A stretch of 64,000 nt of DNA. It comes from Myroides marinus. Its GTDB lineage: Bacteria > Bacteroidota > Bacteroidia > Flavobacteriales > Flavobacteriaceae. The translations under genes were made by a program, and so were the position numbers. Shown piece after piece: positions 27,219 through 36,165 of this stretch; position 1 is the first letter of the stretch, and the number at the start of each line of letters is the position of its first letter. The stretch is from assembly GCF_900109075.1 (NCBI RefSeq), contig NZ_FNYS01000008.1:62001-126000 (forward strand), in the 5' to 3' direction. The notes beneath the pieces were generated by a model. It was not told the DNA's origin. It worked only from the letters and a program-made list of their open reading frames with translations, and made no database searches.

Positions 27219-27248
27219 AAAAAAACCGCTAGTTAATACTAACGGTTT
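27219..27248 (-). terminator. Terminator of the TonB receptor-PepSY operon
   Basis: AAACCGCTAGT (27223-27233) with ACTAACGGTTT (27238-27248), one mismatch, loop TAAT, T run on the minus strand; just after the stop at 27254. Confidence 0.8.
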
Positions 27249-27253
27249 ATCTA

Positions 27254-28408
27254 TTATTTCTTCTTTCTCTTTTTATTATACCATATTATAAAACCTGTAA
27301 TGGGTAAACTTGCACATATCAGTGACCCTAAAAAGGCCATTATCTTAGTTGGGTATCCCCATATAGTCCCTACATGTAAGTCAAAGTTAAGCGAACTTAC
27401 CTTACTCCCTAATGCCAAAGACTGATACGTGTGATCTGTCCTAGAAGTGATTCCTCCAGAGGCCTTATCAAAATATATCCATTCGAACTTACTAGTCTTA
27501 TCCTTTTCTAATCTGATCTGAATACTATGTGGTTCGCTCACATCCTTAGACAAGCGAATAGACATCATATCTGCTTGACCAAAGTTGTTTAAAGCATAGT
27601 AAATAGCATTGTCTAATGTATTAGTGCTAACCTGAGGTACACTGTCAAAAGCAACGGGTTCCATTACCTCAAACTTCTTATCATCTACCATATTTAGTGT
27701 AATCTCTGTTGCCAATCTAAACTTAGGAAAAGCAAACATCACTCCTGTCAATCCGATGATTATGGCTAAGATAAAGCTGTACATTCCTAATATATTGTGT
27801 ATATCATGATTAATACGCTTCCACTTTACTTTAAAATCAAAGATAAAACTCCTTCTAAAAGCCTTTCCTTTCCATTTTTTAGGCCACCATAAAACTAATC
27901 CTGTTATAGTAATTATAATGAACAGAACAGTACTACCTCCTACTATCCATCCTCCGTACTTACTACCTAACATTAAGTTGCGGTGAAGCTGTAATACAAT
28001 ATAGAAAAACTCCTTATCTGTATTTTCTACTTTTTGTACTTCACCAGTATATGGATTGATAAATATGCGTTTATAATACGTTAGCTCATTCCAGTATCCA
28101 AAAGCTTCTTTATTAGTTTTTAAAGCCCTAAACACCCAAGTTCTATCCTTAGCAGGGTATAGGTCTACTCTATTAATAGGATACTCTTGTCCAACTGCTT
28201 TCTGAGCAATCTCTTGAAGAGTTGAATAGGCTAAAGCCTCTCTTTGTATTGTATCTCCTTTATCACTTACATAAAAATTATCAGGATAGACAATCTTTTT
28301 TAAGTCATCGTGAAAGACATAAATACAACCAGTCAAACTAACTATTACCACAACAATTCCTGTGATTAATCCCAACCACTTATGTAACCACAAAAGATAC
28401 TTCTTCAT
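27254..28408 (-). CDS. PepSY-associated membrane protein, probable siderophore-iron reductase
   Basis: 384 residues. Four membrane helices at about 10-35, 140-176, 200-230 and 355-380, with histidines in or next to them (LHKWLG, LHRNLM, HDIHNI, LHVGT) that could carry haem, and periplasmic PepSY-like loops. This layout is that of PepSY_TM proteins of the FoxB/PiuB kind, thought to reduce ferric siderophores in the periplasm. The gene begins 3 bp after the TonB receptor stop, so both are one operon for iron acquisition. A paralogue is at 62128. Confidence 0.85.
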   Translation of the reverse strand: MKKYLLWLHKWLGLITGIVVVIVSLTGCIYVFHDDLKKIVYPDNFYVSDKGDTIQREALAYSTLQEIAQKAVGQEYPINRVDLYPAKDRTWVFRALKTNKEAFGYWNELTYYKRIFINPYTGEVQKVENTDKEFFYIVLQLHRNLMLGSKYGGWIVGGSTVLFIIITITGLVLWWPKKWKGKAFRRSFIFDFKVKWKRINHDIHNILGMYSFILAIIIGLTGVMFAFPKFRLATEITLNMVDDKKFEVMEPVAFDSVPQVSTNTLDNAIYYALNNFGQADMMSIRLSKDVSEPHSIQIRLEKDKTSKFEWIYFDKASGGITSRTDHTYQSLALGSKVSSLNFDLHVGTIWGYPTKIMAFLGSLICASLPITGFIIWYNKKRKKK

Positions 28409-28411
28409 GTA

Positions 28412-30751
28412 TTAAAAATTGTATTGCATCGTTAAATTAGCTTGCATTCCATTACCACGAATATAATCAGCATCTAAAGCACGATATTGGCTTACCACAG
28501 GATAGTATGTTTTATTAAACAGGTTTTCTATACCTACACTGAACTTCCATGACTTATTTAAAGTGTAAGTAGAAGCAATATTAAACAAACTTATGTCCTT
28601 TACTGGTCCTTCACTATTCTTGTATTTCCCTTGTGCATTAGCATCAAAACGATCTCTACTTCCTGAGTACAACCAATACAATTGTAAATTTAGTTTATCA
28701 TTAGGAGTATAGTACACAAAAGCTGTTGCTTTAGGAGGCGAAATACGTCCTCCATTTAAATACACTTTACTTCCATCGTCAAACTCTGCCTTTCCTTCTA
28801 CATAAGCATACGATCCTCCTACTGTCCACTGAGGAGATAATATTGCCTCACCTGTAATTTCAAATCCATGAACACGCTCTGGTTCTCTCTGTGCTACTAA
28901 ATAACCTCCTACATCCACTAAATTAGCTCCTAATTTAGAAGTACTCACATAATAAGATCCTGTGAAGCTAAAAATAGAGAATCTACTAGAGAATCCCACT
29001 TCATAATTATTAGTAATGATTGGTTCAGTCTCTAATTGATCTAAAGTACTTTCTTTAGCACGTCGTAAGATACGTCCTAACTCATTAATAGCAAATCCTT
29101 GCGAGAAACTAACAAATGGATTAAATACCTCGTATTTATTATAACGCAGCCCTGCATTGAACAACGTAGTCTTGTATGGAATCTTTCCTCCTTGAACAAA
29201 AATACTTCCCTCATTATTTGGGCCTGTTGCTATAGTATTAAAGTCATTTACCTTCACATTAGCATTCTCATATCGAATACCTGCTTTAAAGATTAAGTTA
29301 TCGATAATATCAACTTTTAATTGAGCATAAGGTGCTATATTGATCATATCCATTTTAGGAATATACACTCTAGCGTCTGTTAGATCTTGGTCTGTCACAT
29401 CATTTAACCAATCAACCCCGTAAGTAATTTCACTTGGCATATCAAATACTACAAATGGGGTATTTAGGTTAACTCGAAGTCCTTTTTTATTAGAGTTAAT
29501 TCTAGTCTGTCCTGGTCCATACCACGCAGTTCCTTTTTCGACATAACGATTCATTGATCTAAATGAATTCATATAAAAAGTAACATCTAGTTGTGTTCCT
29601 AAAAACAAATCACTATTTGTATACCCTAACATCATATTGTGATTATGTGGAGTTCCTGCATGCTCTCCCGGATCTGTTCCAGCAATACCGATAGTAGGAG
29701 TCTGCCCATACTTACCTGTTTTACTTATATAACGTGCATGCTGTACACTACTATATCCATTGTAAAACGCACGTATAGAAGAATAATCATTAATGTCATA
29801 AGTAATTTGAGCGAATAAGTTCTTTTGATAAGTATTAGACAATCCATCTGTCTGTCCTAATATCAATCCTTCTCCATCGCGTTGTACTCCATTATAATCT
29901 AACGATGCCCCTACAGAGTAATTCCATTTTTTATATTTACCTGCAAAAGATTGAGATACTTTATACCCCATCGTTCCACTACTATTAGCTGGATTAAAAG
30001 AAGTCCCTAACACAGTAGTTCCTCCGAAGCTTTGTTCGCCTTTATTCTTTTTTGTGATATAGTTAATAATACCTCCTGTAGATCCATTACCATAGATAGC
30101 AGTAGCTCCCTTAATAACTTCGACGCGCTCTATGGCAGAAGGAGCTATCGAACGAATATCTCTAGCACCATTCATTAGTGGAGTAGATTGTGGTATCCCA
30201 TCTATCAATACTAATAGAGGCCTCCCTCTTAAGGTCTGTCCTGATGAAGTCCCTTTATTAGTAGCATTACCTAACCCTGGTACTAGATTGCTTAATATCG
30301 TAGATATATCTGTAGTGACATTCATCTGCTTTTCCATTTCCTTCTGACCTATTATAGTCACAGACGAAGGAATAGTAGCAATATTCTCAGCTTTACGACC
30401 AGCAGTAATAACAATCTCGTCTAAAGACTGTTCTAATGGCTTTAATTCTACAACTAATGAACTAGACAATTCACTTTTAACTACAGTTAGCATCTGTTCT
30501 TCATATCCATCAGCAACAACTAAAAGTGTAGCATCCCCTAAAGTTGTCCAATCTATACTAAAACCTCCTTCTTTGTCAGTCACTCCTTTTTGATCTCCAT
30601 TAATATAAATCTGAGCCCCTTTTACAGCTTTAAGATTTGGGTTATTTACTTTCACTATGACGTTTTGTGAAAGCATTGTAGTTGTAAATAGCAATAAAAT
30701 AAAGCTAAACAACTTTGCGGTTAAGTTTGAATAGTTTGTAGATAGTGACAT
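28412..30751 (-). CDS. TonB-dependent receptor with carboxypeptidase-D-like N-terminal domain
   Basis: 779 residues. Signal peptide to about 28, then a CarboxypepD_reg-like domain (about 30-105, KVNNPNLKAVKGAQIYINGD), TonB box-like DEIVITAGR (about 110), plug (IPSSVTIIGQKEM ... GRPLLVLIDGIPQSTPL ... IERVEVIKGATAIYGNGSTG) and a 22-strand barrel ending ANLTMQYNF. It imports an iron complex or similar ligand through the outer membrane. It is first in an operon with the PepSY protein. A Fur-like site and TACATTTG -7 box lie upstream. Confidence 0.92.
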   Translation of the reverse strand: MSLSTNYSNLTAKLFSFILLLFTTTMLSQNVIVKVNNPNLKAVKGAQIYINGDQKGVTDKEGGFSIDWTTLGDATLLVVADGYEEQMLTVVKSELSSSLVVELKPLEQSLDEIVITAGRKAENIATIPSSVTIIGQKEMEKQMNVTTDISTILSNLVPGLGNATNKGTSSGQTLRGRPLLVLIDGIPQSTPLMNGARDIRSIAPSAIERVEVIKGATAIYGNGSTGGIINYITKKNKGEQSFGGTTVLGTSFNPANSSGTMGYKVSQSFAGKYKKWNYSVGASLDYNGVQRDGEGLILGQTDGLSNTYQKNLFAQITYDINDYSSIRAFYNGYSSVQHARYISKTGKYGQTPTIGIAGTDPGEHAGTPHNHNMMLGYTNSDLFLGTQLDVTFYMNSFRSMNRYVEKGTAWYGPGQTRINSNKKGLRVNLNTPFVVFDMPSEITYGVDWLNDVTDQDLTDARVYIPKMDMINIAPYAQLKVDIIDNLIFKAGIRYENANVKVNDFNTIATGPNNEGSIFVQGGKIPYKTTLFNAGLRYNKYEVFNPFVSFSQGFAINELGRILRRAKESTLDQLETEPIITNNYEVGFSSRFSIFSFTGSYYVSTSKLGANLVDVGGYLVAQREPERVHGFEITGEAILSPQWTVGGSYAYVEGKAEFDDGSKVYLNGGRISPPKATAFVYYTPNDKLNLQLYWLYSGSRDRFDANAQGKYKNSEGPVKDISLFNIASTYTLNKSWKFSVGIENLFNKTYYPVVSQYRALDADYIRGNGMQANLTMQYNF

Positions 30752-30796
30752 GAGTTTTTGCTTATACCTTATTTAGAATAAATTAATTTAAAGGCA

Positions 30797-30836
30797 CAAA
30801 TGTAAAGATTAATTGATTTTATAGTATATCATTATT
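30797..30836 (-). promoter_or_regulatory. Promoter with Fur-like operator for the TonB receptor
   Basis: Minus strand: TACATTTG (30797-30804) fits the TAnnTTTG -7 box. Just upstream AATAATGATATACTATAAA (30818-30836) matches 12 of 19 positions of the Fur consensus, nearly all of the first half. Iron repression is plausible given the gene function; no clear -33 box. Confidence 0.45.
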
Positions 30837-30904
30837 GACGTTTTTTTACACTTCTAATCATTTTTTTTAATTTAAATCAAATAATTGTTTTTCAATATCT
30901 TACA

Positions 30905-30943
30905 AATAAAAAACGACAATACAGCCTAAACCATATTGTCGTT
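30905..30943 (-). terminator. Terminator of the pdxH-Smr cluster
   Basis: 10-bp stem AACGACAATA / TATTGTCGTT (30912-30921, 30934-30943), then six T on the minus strand, 22 bp after the stop at 30965. Confidence 0.85.
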
Positions 30944-30964
30944 ATTATCATTTACTTGATATCT

Positions 30965-31525
30965 CTATCTATTCGGATTCTGTTTGATGTAAATCTGTGT
31001 AGCGCCTAATCCATACTTTTGGTAATTAGCATCCTCTGCCACTACCTCAGCGTATCTACTAAACAAGAACTCTAATTCTGCTTTAAGCACTCCCTCTCCT
31101 ACTCCGTGAATAAACACAATACGAGGAATGCGATTGCGTATAGCGAACTCCAATTGCCCTCTAGCAGTATCTAATTGTAGGTTTAGCATATCGTGCTTCT
31201 CCATACGTCTATAATCATTAGTTAGCTTCTCTATATGTAAATCTACCTCTAAGATAAACTCATCCTTACGAGAACGTTTCTCTTTTGTAAAAGAGCGCTT
31301 CTTTGGGTCCGCCTTATCTTGTAACGCTTCACTTACTGAACTACGTGTACTAGCAGAGCGAATATCTACCTCATCCTCTTTGTCTATTTTCAAAAGCTCA
31401 TTAGGTTTATAAGTTAACACAAAACCATCTTTAGACTCTATTGTTACCTCATCACCTATAATATTGATGACAACTCCTTCTTCGTTCTCATCTAATACCT
31501 GTACATAATCTCCTTTACTTAACAT
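30965..31525 (-). CDS. Smr-domain (MutS2 C-terminal-like) protein
   Basis: 186 residues. The N-terminus (LSKGDYVQVLDENEEGVVIN) looks like a small KOW-type beta barrel. A charged linker is followed by an Smr domain (about 95-183) with VDLHIEKL and FIHGVGEGVLKAEL, the DLH and HGxGxG motifs of Smr nucleases. The family nicks DNA or cleaves RNA in ribosome rescue or repair. It overlaps the 85-residue membrane gene by 11 bp, so they are co-expressed. Confidence 0.85.
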   Translation of the reverse strand: MLSKGDYVQVLDENEEGVVINIIGDEVTIESKDGFVLTYKPNELLKIDKEDEVDIRSASTRSSVSEALQDKADPKKRSFTKEKRSRKDEFILEVDLHIEKLTNDYRRMEKHDMLNLQLDTARGQLEFAIRNRIPRIVFIHGVGEGVLKAELEFLFSRYAEVVAEDANYQKYGLGATQIYIKQNPNR

Positions 31526-31772
31526 CGTTCTCTTCTTCTTTAGCTTGGTTGATTAAATCTTTCTTTATACCTGCATCAAATTCACGTTCAGCAGGCCCTT
31601 GTTGACGTGTATTACTAGGTGTCTTTTGCATTAACATAGCCATACCATAAAAGAATAAGGCCACACCTATTACTTGCACCCAAATATTAGGTTCATCTTT
31701 AGAGCTTTCCACTAAAGCCCACCCCATAAAGAACAGGGTAACGATGTTCAATATTATCTTCGCTATCTTCAT
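31515..31772 (-). CDS. Small membrane protein, 85 residues
   Basis: Two hydrophobic helices (about 5-20 and 30-47; IAKIILNIVTLFFMGWALVE and VIGVALFFYGMAML) with a charged tail. The last 11 bp overlap the Smr gene start. Family unknown; its gene order next to the Smr and pdxH genes suggests a conserved flavobacterial cluster. Confidence 0.7.
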   Translation of the reverse strand: MKIAKIILNIVTLFFMGWALVESSKDEPNIWVQVIGVALFFYGMAMLMQKTPSNTRQQGPAEREFDAGIKKDLINQAKEEENDVK

Positions 31773-31775
31773 ATA

Positions 31776-32423
31776 CTATGGTGCTAGTCTTTCTATTTTC
31801 CAGTCTAATCCATCCTCTGTAAGCGTATATCTTATACGATCGTGAAGGCGATTAGCTCTTCCTTGCCAAAATTCAATAGACACAGGCTTTACTACAAAAC
31901 CTCCCCAATTATCAGGGCGTTTTACACTATCTTCTGTTACTTCTTTTTCTAGCTTATTAATTGCCTGCTCTAGCACTTCGTGATTGGGAATTACCTCACT
32001 TTGATTAGACACTATAGCTCCTAATCTACTACCTAGTGGGCGACTATCAAAATAGTTATCTGACTGCGTAGCACTAGCCTTAGTAGCTATCCCTTTTATA
32101 ATCACTTGACGCTCTGCTGAAGGCCAAAAGAATGATAAACACAAATGTGGGTTAGCTAATATAGCCTTCCCTTTTTCTGAATTATAGTTAGTATAAAAGA
32201 CAAAACCTTCTTCGTCATAAGATTTTAAAAGAACTACTCTAGACTTCGGAAAACCATCTAGACCTATCGTAGACACAGTCATAGCATTTACCTCATCTAC
32301 TCCTCCGAAATCTTCTACTTCATAAAACCACTTTCTGAACTGCATCATTGGGTTTTCATCCACATTGCCTTCTAAGAGTACACTCTTCTCATAAGACTTT
32401 CTGTAATCGCTTAAATCACTCAT
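31776..32423 (-). CDS. pdxH: Pyridoxine/pyridoxamine 5'-phosphate oxidase
   Basis: 215 residues, the usual family length. SRVVLLKSYDEEGFVFYTNY and SEKGKAILANPHLCLSFFWP form the FMN-binding core. The C-terminal signature WQGRANRLHDRIRY carries the substrate-binding RxxRLHDR residues. It uses FMN and oxygen to make pyridoxal 5'-phosphate from pyridoxamine or pyridoxine phosphate in the cytoplasm. It lies 11 bp after rnz and 3 bp before the small membrane protein, in a tight operon. Confidence 0.95.
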   Translation of the reverse strand: MSDLSDYRKSYEKSVLLEGNVDENPMMQFRKWFYEVEDFGGVDEVNAMTVSTIGLDGFPKSRVVLLKSYDEEGFVFYTNYNSEKGKAILANPHLCLSFFWPSAERQVIIKGIATKASATQSDNYFDSRPLGSRLGAIVSNQSEVIPNHEVLEQAINKLEKEVTEDSVKRPDNWGGFVVKPVSIEFWQGRANRLHDRIRYTLTEDGLDWKIERLAP

Positions 32424-32434
32424 ATCTAAATCTA

Positions 32435-33343
32435 TTATAAGTCAAACACTTTACCATCATCTCCATTCAGGATCTTACCACTAAACACTTCCTCTGCTTC
32501 TTTTTTAAACAAAGTAATATCGTTATATCTAGTAGAGTAATGTCCTAGTATCAACGTCTTTGCATTAGCTAATTTAGCAATACTAGCTGCCTGTTTAGCT
32601 GTACAGTGCTTCGTACGCTCTGTATAATGCTCTTCACTCTCTAAGAAAGTACTCTCGTGATATAGCACATCTACATCTTGAATAACAGGTACGATTGCTT
32701 CTGAATAATACGTATCTGAGCAGAATGCATAGCTCTCTGTAGGTTCTGGATTATAAGTAATATCTTTATTTAAAACCACTGTTCCATCATCTAGCGTTAC
32801 ATTCCCTCCACTTTTAATCTTCTGATAGTAACATCTATCTATTCCTAAATCCTCTATCGCCCCGATACGTAGTTTACGATCACCTGGCTTAGTCTCAAAT
32901 TTATATCCATTGGTATATACTCTGTGATCTAGAGGAATGGTACGTACTATTACTTTATCATCTTCAAAGACTACTCTACTTTCTTTACTAGTCTGTTCGT
33001 GGAAAAACAGCTTATATCCAGAGTAAGAGTTAGACAACTTTAACTGTAGCAAAGTTACCTCCTTAATCCCCTTAGGTCCATAGATGTGTAAATCTGCCTG
33101 GCGATTAAGTAGCATATAAGTAGAAATAAGTCCAATCAATCCATAGAAGTGATCTCCGTGCAAGTGAGAGATAAAGATATGGTTAATACGTTGGAACTTC
33201 AGTTTATGTCTTCTTAACTGTACCTGTGTTCCCTCTCCTGCATCGATAAGGAACATATGTCCTCCTATCTCTAATACTTGAGATGTTGGGTTAGTTATAG
33301 TACGTGGTGTAGCTGCATAACAGCCTAATATGGTAAGTTTCAA
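32435..33343 (-). CDS. rnz: Ribonuclease Z (tRNA 3' endonuclease)
   Basis: 302 residues. DAGEGTQVQLRRHKLKFQRI, HLHGDHFYGLIG (zinc-binding HxHxDH) and LGHYSTRY are the beta-lactamase-fold RNase Z motifs. It cuts the 3' trailer from tRNA precursors lacking encoded CCA. Its start is TTG at 33343 (giving the canonical KLTILGCYAATPRT beginning); no ATG fits, so this is a non-ATG start. The STAS-like gene lies upstream with a terminator between. Confidence 0.95.
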   Translation of the reverse strand: MKLTILGCYAATPRTITNPTSQVLEIGGHMFLIDAGEGTQVQLRRHKLKFQRINHIFISHLHGDHFYGLIGLISTYMLLNRQADLHIYGPKGIKEVTLLQLKLSNSYSGYKLFFHEQTSKESRVVFEDDKVIVRTIPLDHRVYTNGYKFETKPGDRKLRIGAIEDLGIDRCYYQKIKSGGNVTLDDGTVVLNKDITYNPEPTESYAFCSDTYYSEAIVPVIQDVDVLYHESTFLESEEHYTERTKHCTAKQAASIAKLANAKTLILGHYSTRYNDITLFKKEAEEVFSGKILNGDDGKVFDL

Positions 33344-33404
33344 TCTTGTTTTGTTTTAATTTTTGAGAGTGTAATTTACAAAAACGACACTTCAAGTCAA
33401 AATA

Positions 33405-33430
33405 AAAGGCTTAAATTACTTTAAGCCTTT
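33405..33430 (-). terminator. Terminator between the STAS-like gene and rnz
   Basis: 11-bp perfect stem AAAGGCTTAAA / TTTAAGCCTTT with TTAC loop, 13 bp after the stop at 33444. It would limit read-through to rnz. Confidence 0.8.
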
Positions 33431-33443
33431 CTCTATATTTGAT

Positions 33444-33785
33444 CTAAAATCCTAAGTCTCTTTGGATTTCGTCCATCTCTATTAAATCGTGTGCTTCTTG
33501 TAACGTAGGAGCGATAATCAAATCTCCATCAAACTCGTTAAAGTCTATAGACTCTATCACAATGATAAAAGACTTATTAGCCTCTTCCATATGCTGTATC
33601 GCTAAGGATTCAAACTGCTCTATCTCCTCTTCTGTAACTGTATAACTAGCTGTAGTCAGATCTATTACTAGATTAGCATCTACTAAGCTACTCTCATACT
33701 GCTGTTCTAATTTCTCGATAAACTCTACTAGAGTCCCCTCGTTACTTGTAATAATAAGTGTATGCCCTTTTTCTTTTACTTTCAT
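33444..33785 (-). CDS. STAS-like small protein upstream of rnz
   Basis: 113 residues from ATG 33785 (MKVKEKGHTLIITSNEG); the longer frame to 33839 adds a poor hydrophobic lead. The alternation NLVIDLTTASY...EEEIEQFESLAIQH....SFIIVIES resembles the STAS/anti-anti-sigma fold, but the usual phosphorylated serine motif is not apparent. Such a gene often precedes rnz in flavobacteria as I recall. Function unknown. Confidence 0.65.
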   Translation of the reverse strand: MKVKEKGHTLIITSNEGTLVEFIEKLEQQYESSLVDANLVIDLTTASYTVTEEEIEQFESLAIQHMEEANKSFIIVIESIDFNEFDGDLIIAPTLQEAHDLIEMDEIQRDLGF

Positions 33786-33847
33786 TGTATACGCTTTTAT
33801 TTGATTAAGCGAATATAAAACGAATATAAATAGTATCATATACTTTT

Positions 33848-34005
33848 TTTGAAAGTTGTGATTTTGTTGTTTTGTGGTTCTGCGATTTTATTTTTTTATT
33901 CTTGCCATTTGGCATTAGTTGCCTTTGATGATGGAGTTTAGGGAGGGTATAGTCTATTTATAATTATGTCTTTCTATTACTTCCCTGTTCCCTGCTCCCC
34001 GTTTC
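33848..34005 (+). repeat. Repeat mosaic abutting a stop codon
   Basis: GTGATTTTG/TTGTTTTGTGG octamer-like tract, TTGCCATTTGGCATTAGTTG mini-palindrome (about 33903), CTTTGAT..TGGAGTTT, then TTCCCTG/TTCCCTG/CTCCCCG/TTTCCTA heptamers from 33981; the last one contains the stop codon of the 34006 gene. The order is the same as at 18.2 kb. Confidence 0.7.
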
Positions 34006-34923
34006 CTATCTAATTTTCAACAACCAATTAATCAATTCTTGGTTATCAACTATACTCCACGAATGAGGATGGCGAGTTTTGCTTTTTTTTCTATACCCTT
34101 TATTCACTGTAGTAATCAGTTCTGCATTCGTATTACCTAGTCTCTTCAGTTCATTAATTAGCGCTGATGCTTCCGTTGCATTCATACTCGTTAAGTCCTC
34201 TCCTCTTTCTTTAATCCACCAGTTAACATCTGGTTCAGTATATAATCTTATTGGTAGATTACCTAATTTCTTTACTGCGGTTTGGTTTATATCTGTAAAC
34301 GAATAAGGTGATGTAGCATAATAAGCATCAATAGCAACACTAGGTGTACCACCCATCTCTTTCTGTATTCTATCAATCATATATAAACTCTCTTCACTAG
34401 CATTATCTGCACCAGATAACCTAATGTCTCTTATGCTTGAGTTATAGAAGCGTTCAAAATCTAAAGGTGCATCAATAGCAAAGACTGCTTTAGGTTTGTC
34501 TATAGCCTCTTGTGCATACTTAATCGCTGTACTTCCTCCCATAGAAAAACCTCCAATAAAGAAACGTTGATCCATAAGTTTATGCTTGCTTCTTGCATCT
34601 TCTAGTATCTTGGCTAATGTCTCTTGGCTTGTCTTATCTATCCCAAAAGAGAGTACTCCATCTTGAAGATTTGGAATAATAACAAGCATGCCACTCTTAG
34701 CTGCTAACATAGGCAATTCTGTCTCTTGCATCACACTCTCCGCTGTCTCTCCAAAGCCTGGAAGTAATACCAAATATCCTAACCAATGCGATTTAGGAGG
34801 GTAAACTGCTGTATAAAAACCCCTTGTTTTATCGCCTTCGTCTAGGTAAATCTTATTTATAGACTGAGCTTTAATTCCTAAAGAATTTAATAGCAATAAA
34901 ATTAATAAAGTATATCTTTTCAT
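34006..34923 (-). CDS. Exported alpha/beta hydrolase
   Basis: 305 residues. Signal peptide MKRYTLLILLLLNSLGIKAQ. LLPGFGETAESVM forms the oxyanion region, GFSMGGSTA (GxSxG, about residue 124) is the nucleophile elbow, IDAPLDF is the acid region and HPHSWSIVD near the end supplies the histidine. Likely an esterase or peptidase in the periplasm; substrate unknown. Its stop codon lies in a heptamer of the downstream repeat mosaic. A rc copy of G/T repeat DNA lies upstream at about 35105-35136. Confidence 0.8.
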   Translation of the reverse strand: MKRYTLLILLLLNSLGIKAQSINKIYLDEGDKTRGFYTAVYPPKSHWLGYLVLLPGFGETAESVMQETELPMLAAKSGMLVIIPNLQDGVLSFGIDKTSQETLAKILEDARSKHKLMDQRFFIGGFSMGGSTAIKYAQEAIDKPKAVFAIDAPLDFERFYNSSIRDIRLSGADNASEESLYMIDRIQKEMGGTPSVAIDAYYATSPYSFTDINQTAVKKLGNLPIRLYTEPDVNWWIKERGEDLTSMNATEASALINELKRLGNTNAELITTVNKGYRKKSKTRHPHSWSIVDNQELINWLLKIR

Positions 34924-35211
34924 TAGTGATTAACATTGATGTTAAGAATGATAAATCTAAGGTTTTTTTTGAGATGTGATGTTGTTTGGAAGATAGGACT
35001 GAAAAAAGAATATCTAGTAGACATTCGGAATGATTAGCCAGAAGAAGGAAAGGTGATTATATCTCTACATTGATACACTGAATGTATTTAATTACTAAGG
35101 CTAAACAAAATCACAAAATCACAAATGGCAAAAAAACAAAAAGGATGCTCTTTATAGAAAAACATCCTTTTTATGGGTATAAAATAAGCCAACAAAAATG
35201 GCTGGCTTGGT
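34924..35211. repeat. Intergenic region with inverted copy of the G/T tract and pyrB terminators
   Basis: Within 35105-35136 ACAAAATCACAAAATCACAA followed by ATGGCAAAAAAA is the reverse complement of the GTGATTTT octamer and GCCAT module seen at 18.1 and 33.9 kb. Two stem-loops follow: 35141-35169 (AAGGATG/CATCCTT) and 35184-35210 (AAGCCA/TGGCTT), serving pyrB. Confidence 0.6.
35141..35171 (-). terminator. pyrB terminator
   Basis: AAGGATG (35141-35147) with CATCCTT (35163-35169) and T/A-rich flanks, about 40 bp after the pyrB stop at 35212. Confidence 0.65.
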
Positions 35212-36138
35212 TTATTTAATTTTTGAAGCTAATAGGTAGATAACAGCCATACGAACTGCTACTCCATTCTCCACTTGATCTAAGATCACTGACTGCTGTG
35301 AATCAGCTACATCTGAAGTAATTTCTACTCCTCTATTAATAGGTCCTGGGTGCATTACCACAATCTCTTTGTCTAACGAATCTAAGATCTCTTTAGTTAA
35401 TCCAAACTGTTGAGAATACTCTCTCGTGTTAGGGAAATAGCTAAAATCTAAACGCTCGTTCTGAACGCGTAGCATATTAGCTGCATCACACCACTCTAAA
35501 GCTTTTCTCAAGTTTGGTTCTACCTTTACTCCAAGACTCTCGATATACTTAGGGATTAAAGTTTTTGGTCCACATACTTTTACCTCTGCCCCTTGCATTT
35601 GCAAAGCAAAGATATTAGATAGAGCTACACGTGAGTGTAAGATATCTCCTACGATAACTACCTTCTTACCTGCTACATCTCCTAATTTCTCGCGAATAGA
35701 ATAACTGTCTAACAATGCCTGTGTAGGGTGCTCATGGGCTCCATCTCCAGCATTAACGATACTCGCTTTTACATTCTTAGATAAGAAATGAGCAGCTCCA
35801 GCATCACTGTGACGCATCACTACCATATCCACTTTCATCGCTAAAATATTATTTACAGTATCGATTAGTGTTTCTCCTTTCTTAACAGAAGACTGTGCAG
35901 CCGAAAAACTGATAACGTCTGCTGATAAACGCTTTTGAGCTAATTCGAAAGATAGTTTAGTACGAGTACTGTTTTCAAAGAAGATATTAGCTATAGTAAT
36001 ATCTCTAAGAGAAGGAACTTTCTTAATCGGACGATTAATTACTTCTTTAAAGTGATCAGCTGTTTCGAAAATTAAATCTATATCATTCTTGTTGATATAC
36101 TTAATTCCTAAAAGGTGATTTACGCTTAATTCTTTCAT
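35212..36138 (-). CDS. pyrB: Aspartate carbamoyltransferase catalytic subunit
   Basis: 308 residues. FFENSTRTKLSFE is the carbamoyl-phosphate loop, HPTQALLDSYSI and MHPGPINRG are further active-site signatures. It condenses carbamoyl phosphate and aspartate to carbamoyl aspartate, step two of pyrimidine synthesis. It starts 27 bp after pyrR. No pyrI is visible, as in other Bacteroidota with pyrR control. Confidence 0.95.
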   Translation of the reverse strand: MKELSVNHLLGIKYINKNDIDLIFETADHFKEVINRPIKKVPSLRDITIANIFFENSTRTKLSFELAQKRLSADVISFSAAQSSVKKGETLIDTVNNILAMKVDMVVMRHSDAGAAHFLSKNVKASIVNAGDGAHEHPTQALLDSYSIREKLGDVAGKKVVIVGDILHSRVALSNIFALQMQGAEVKVCGPKTLIPKYIESLGVKVEPNLRKALEWCDAANMLRVQNERLDFSYFPNTREYSQQFGLTKEILDSLDKEIVVMHPGPINRGVEITSDVADSQQSVILDQVENGVAVRMAVIYLLASKIK

Positions 36139-36165
36139 TGTACTTCTATGAGTAGATTTAGGTAG

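Larger units (their letters stand above)
26888..27253. other. Intergenic region with a possible plus-strand small RNA and a terminator
   Basis: 366 bp. The left half is AT-rich and should contain the porin promoter. From 27095 a plus-strand promoter-like pair and a stem-loop ending in T7 suggest a short transcript (listed separately). The minus-strand terminator of the PepSY gene is at 27219-27248. Confidence 0.5.
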
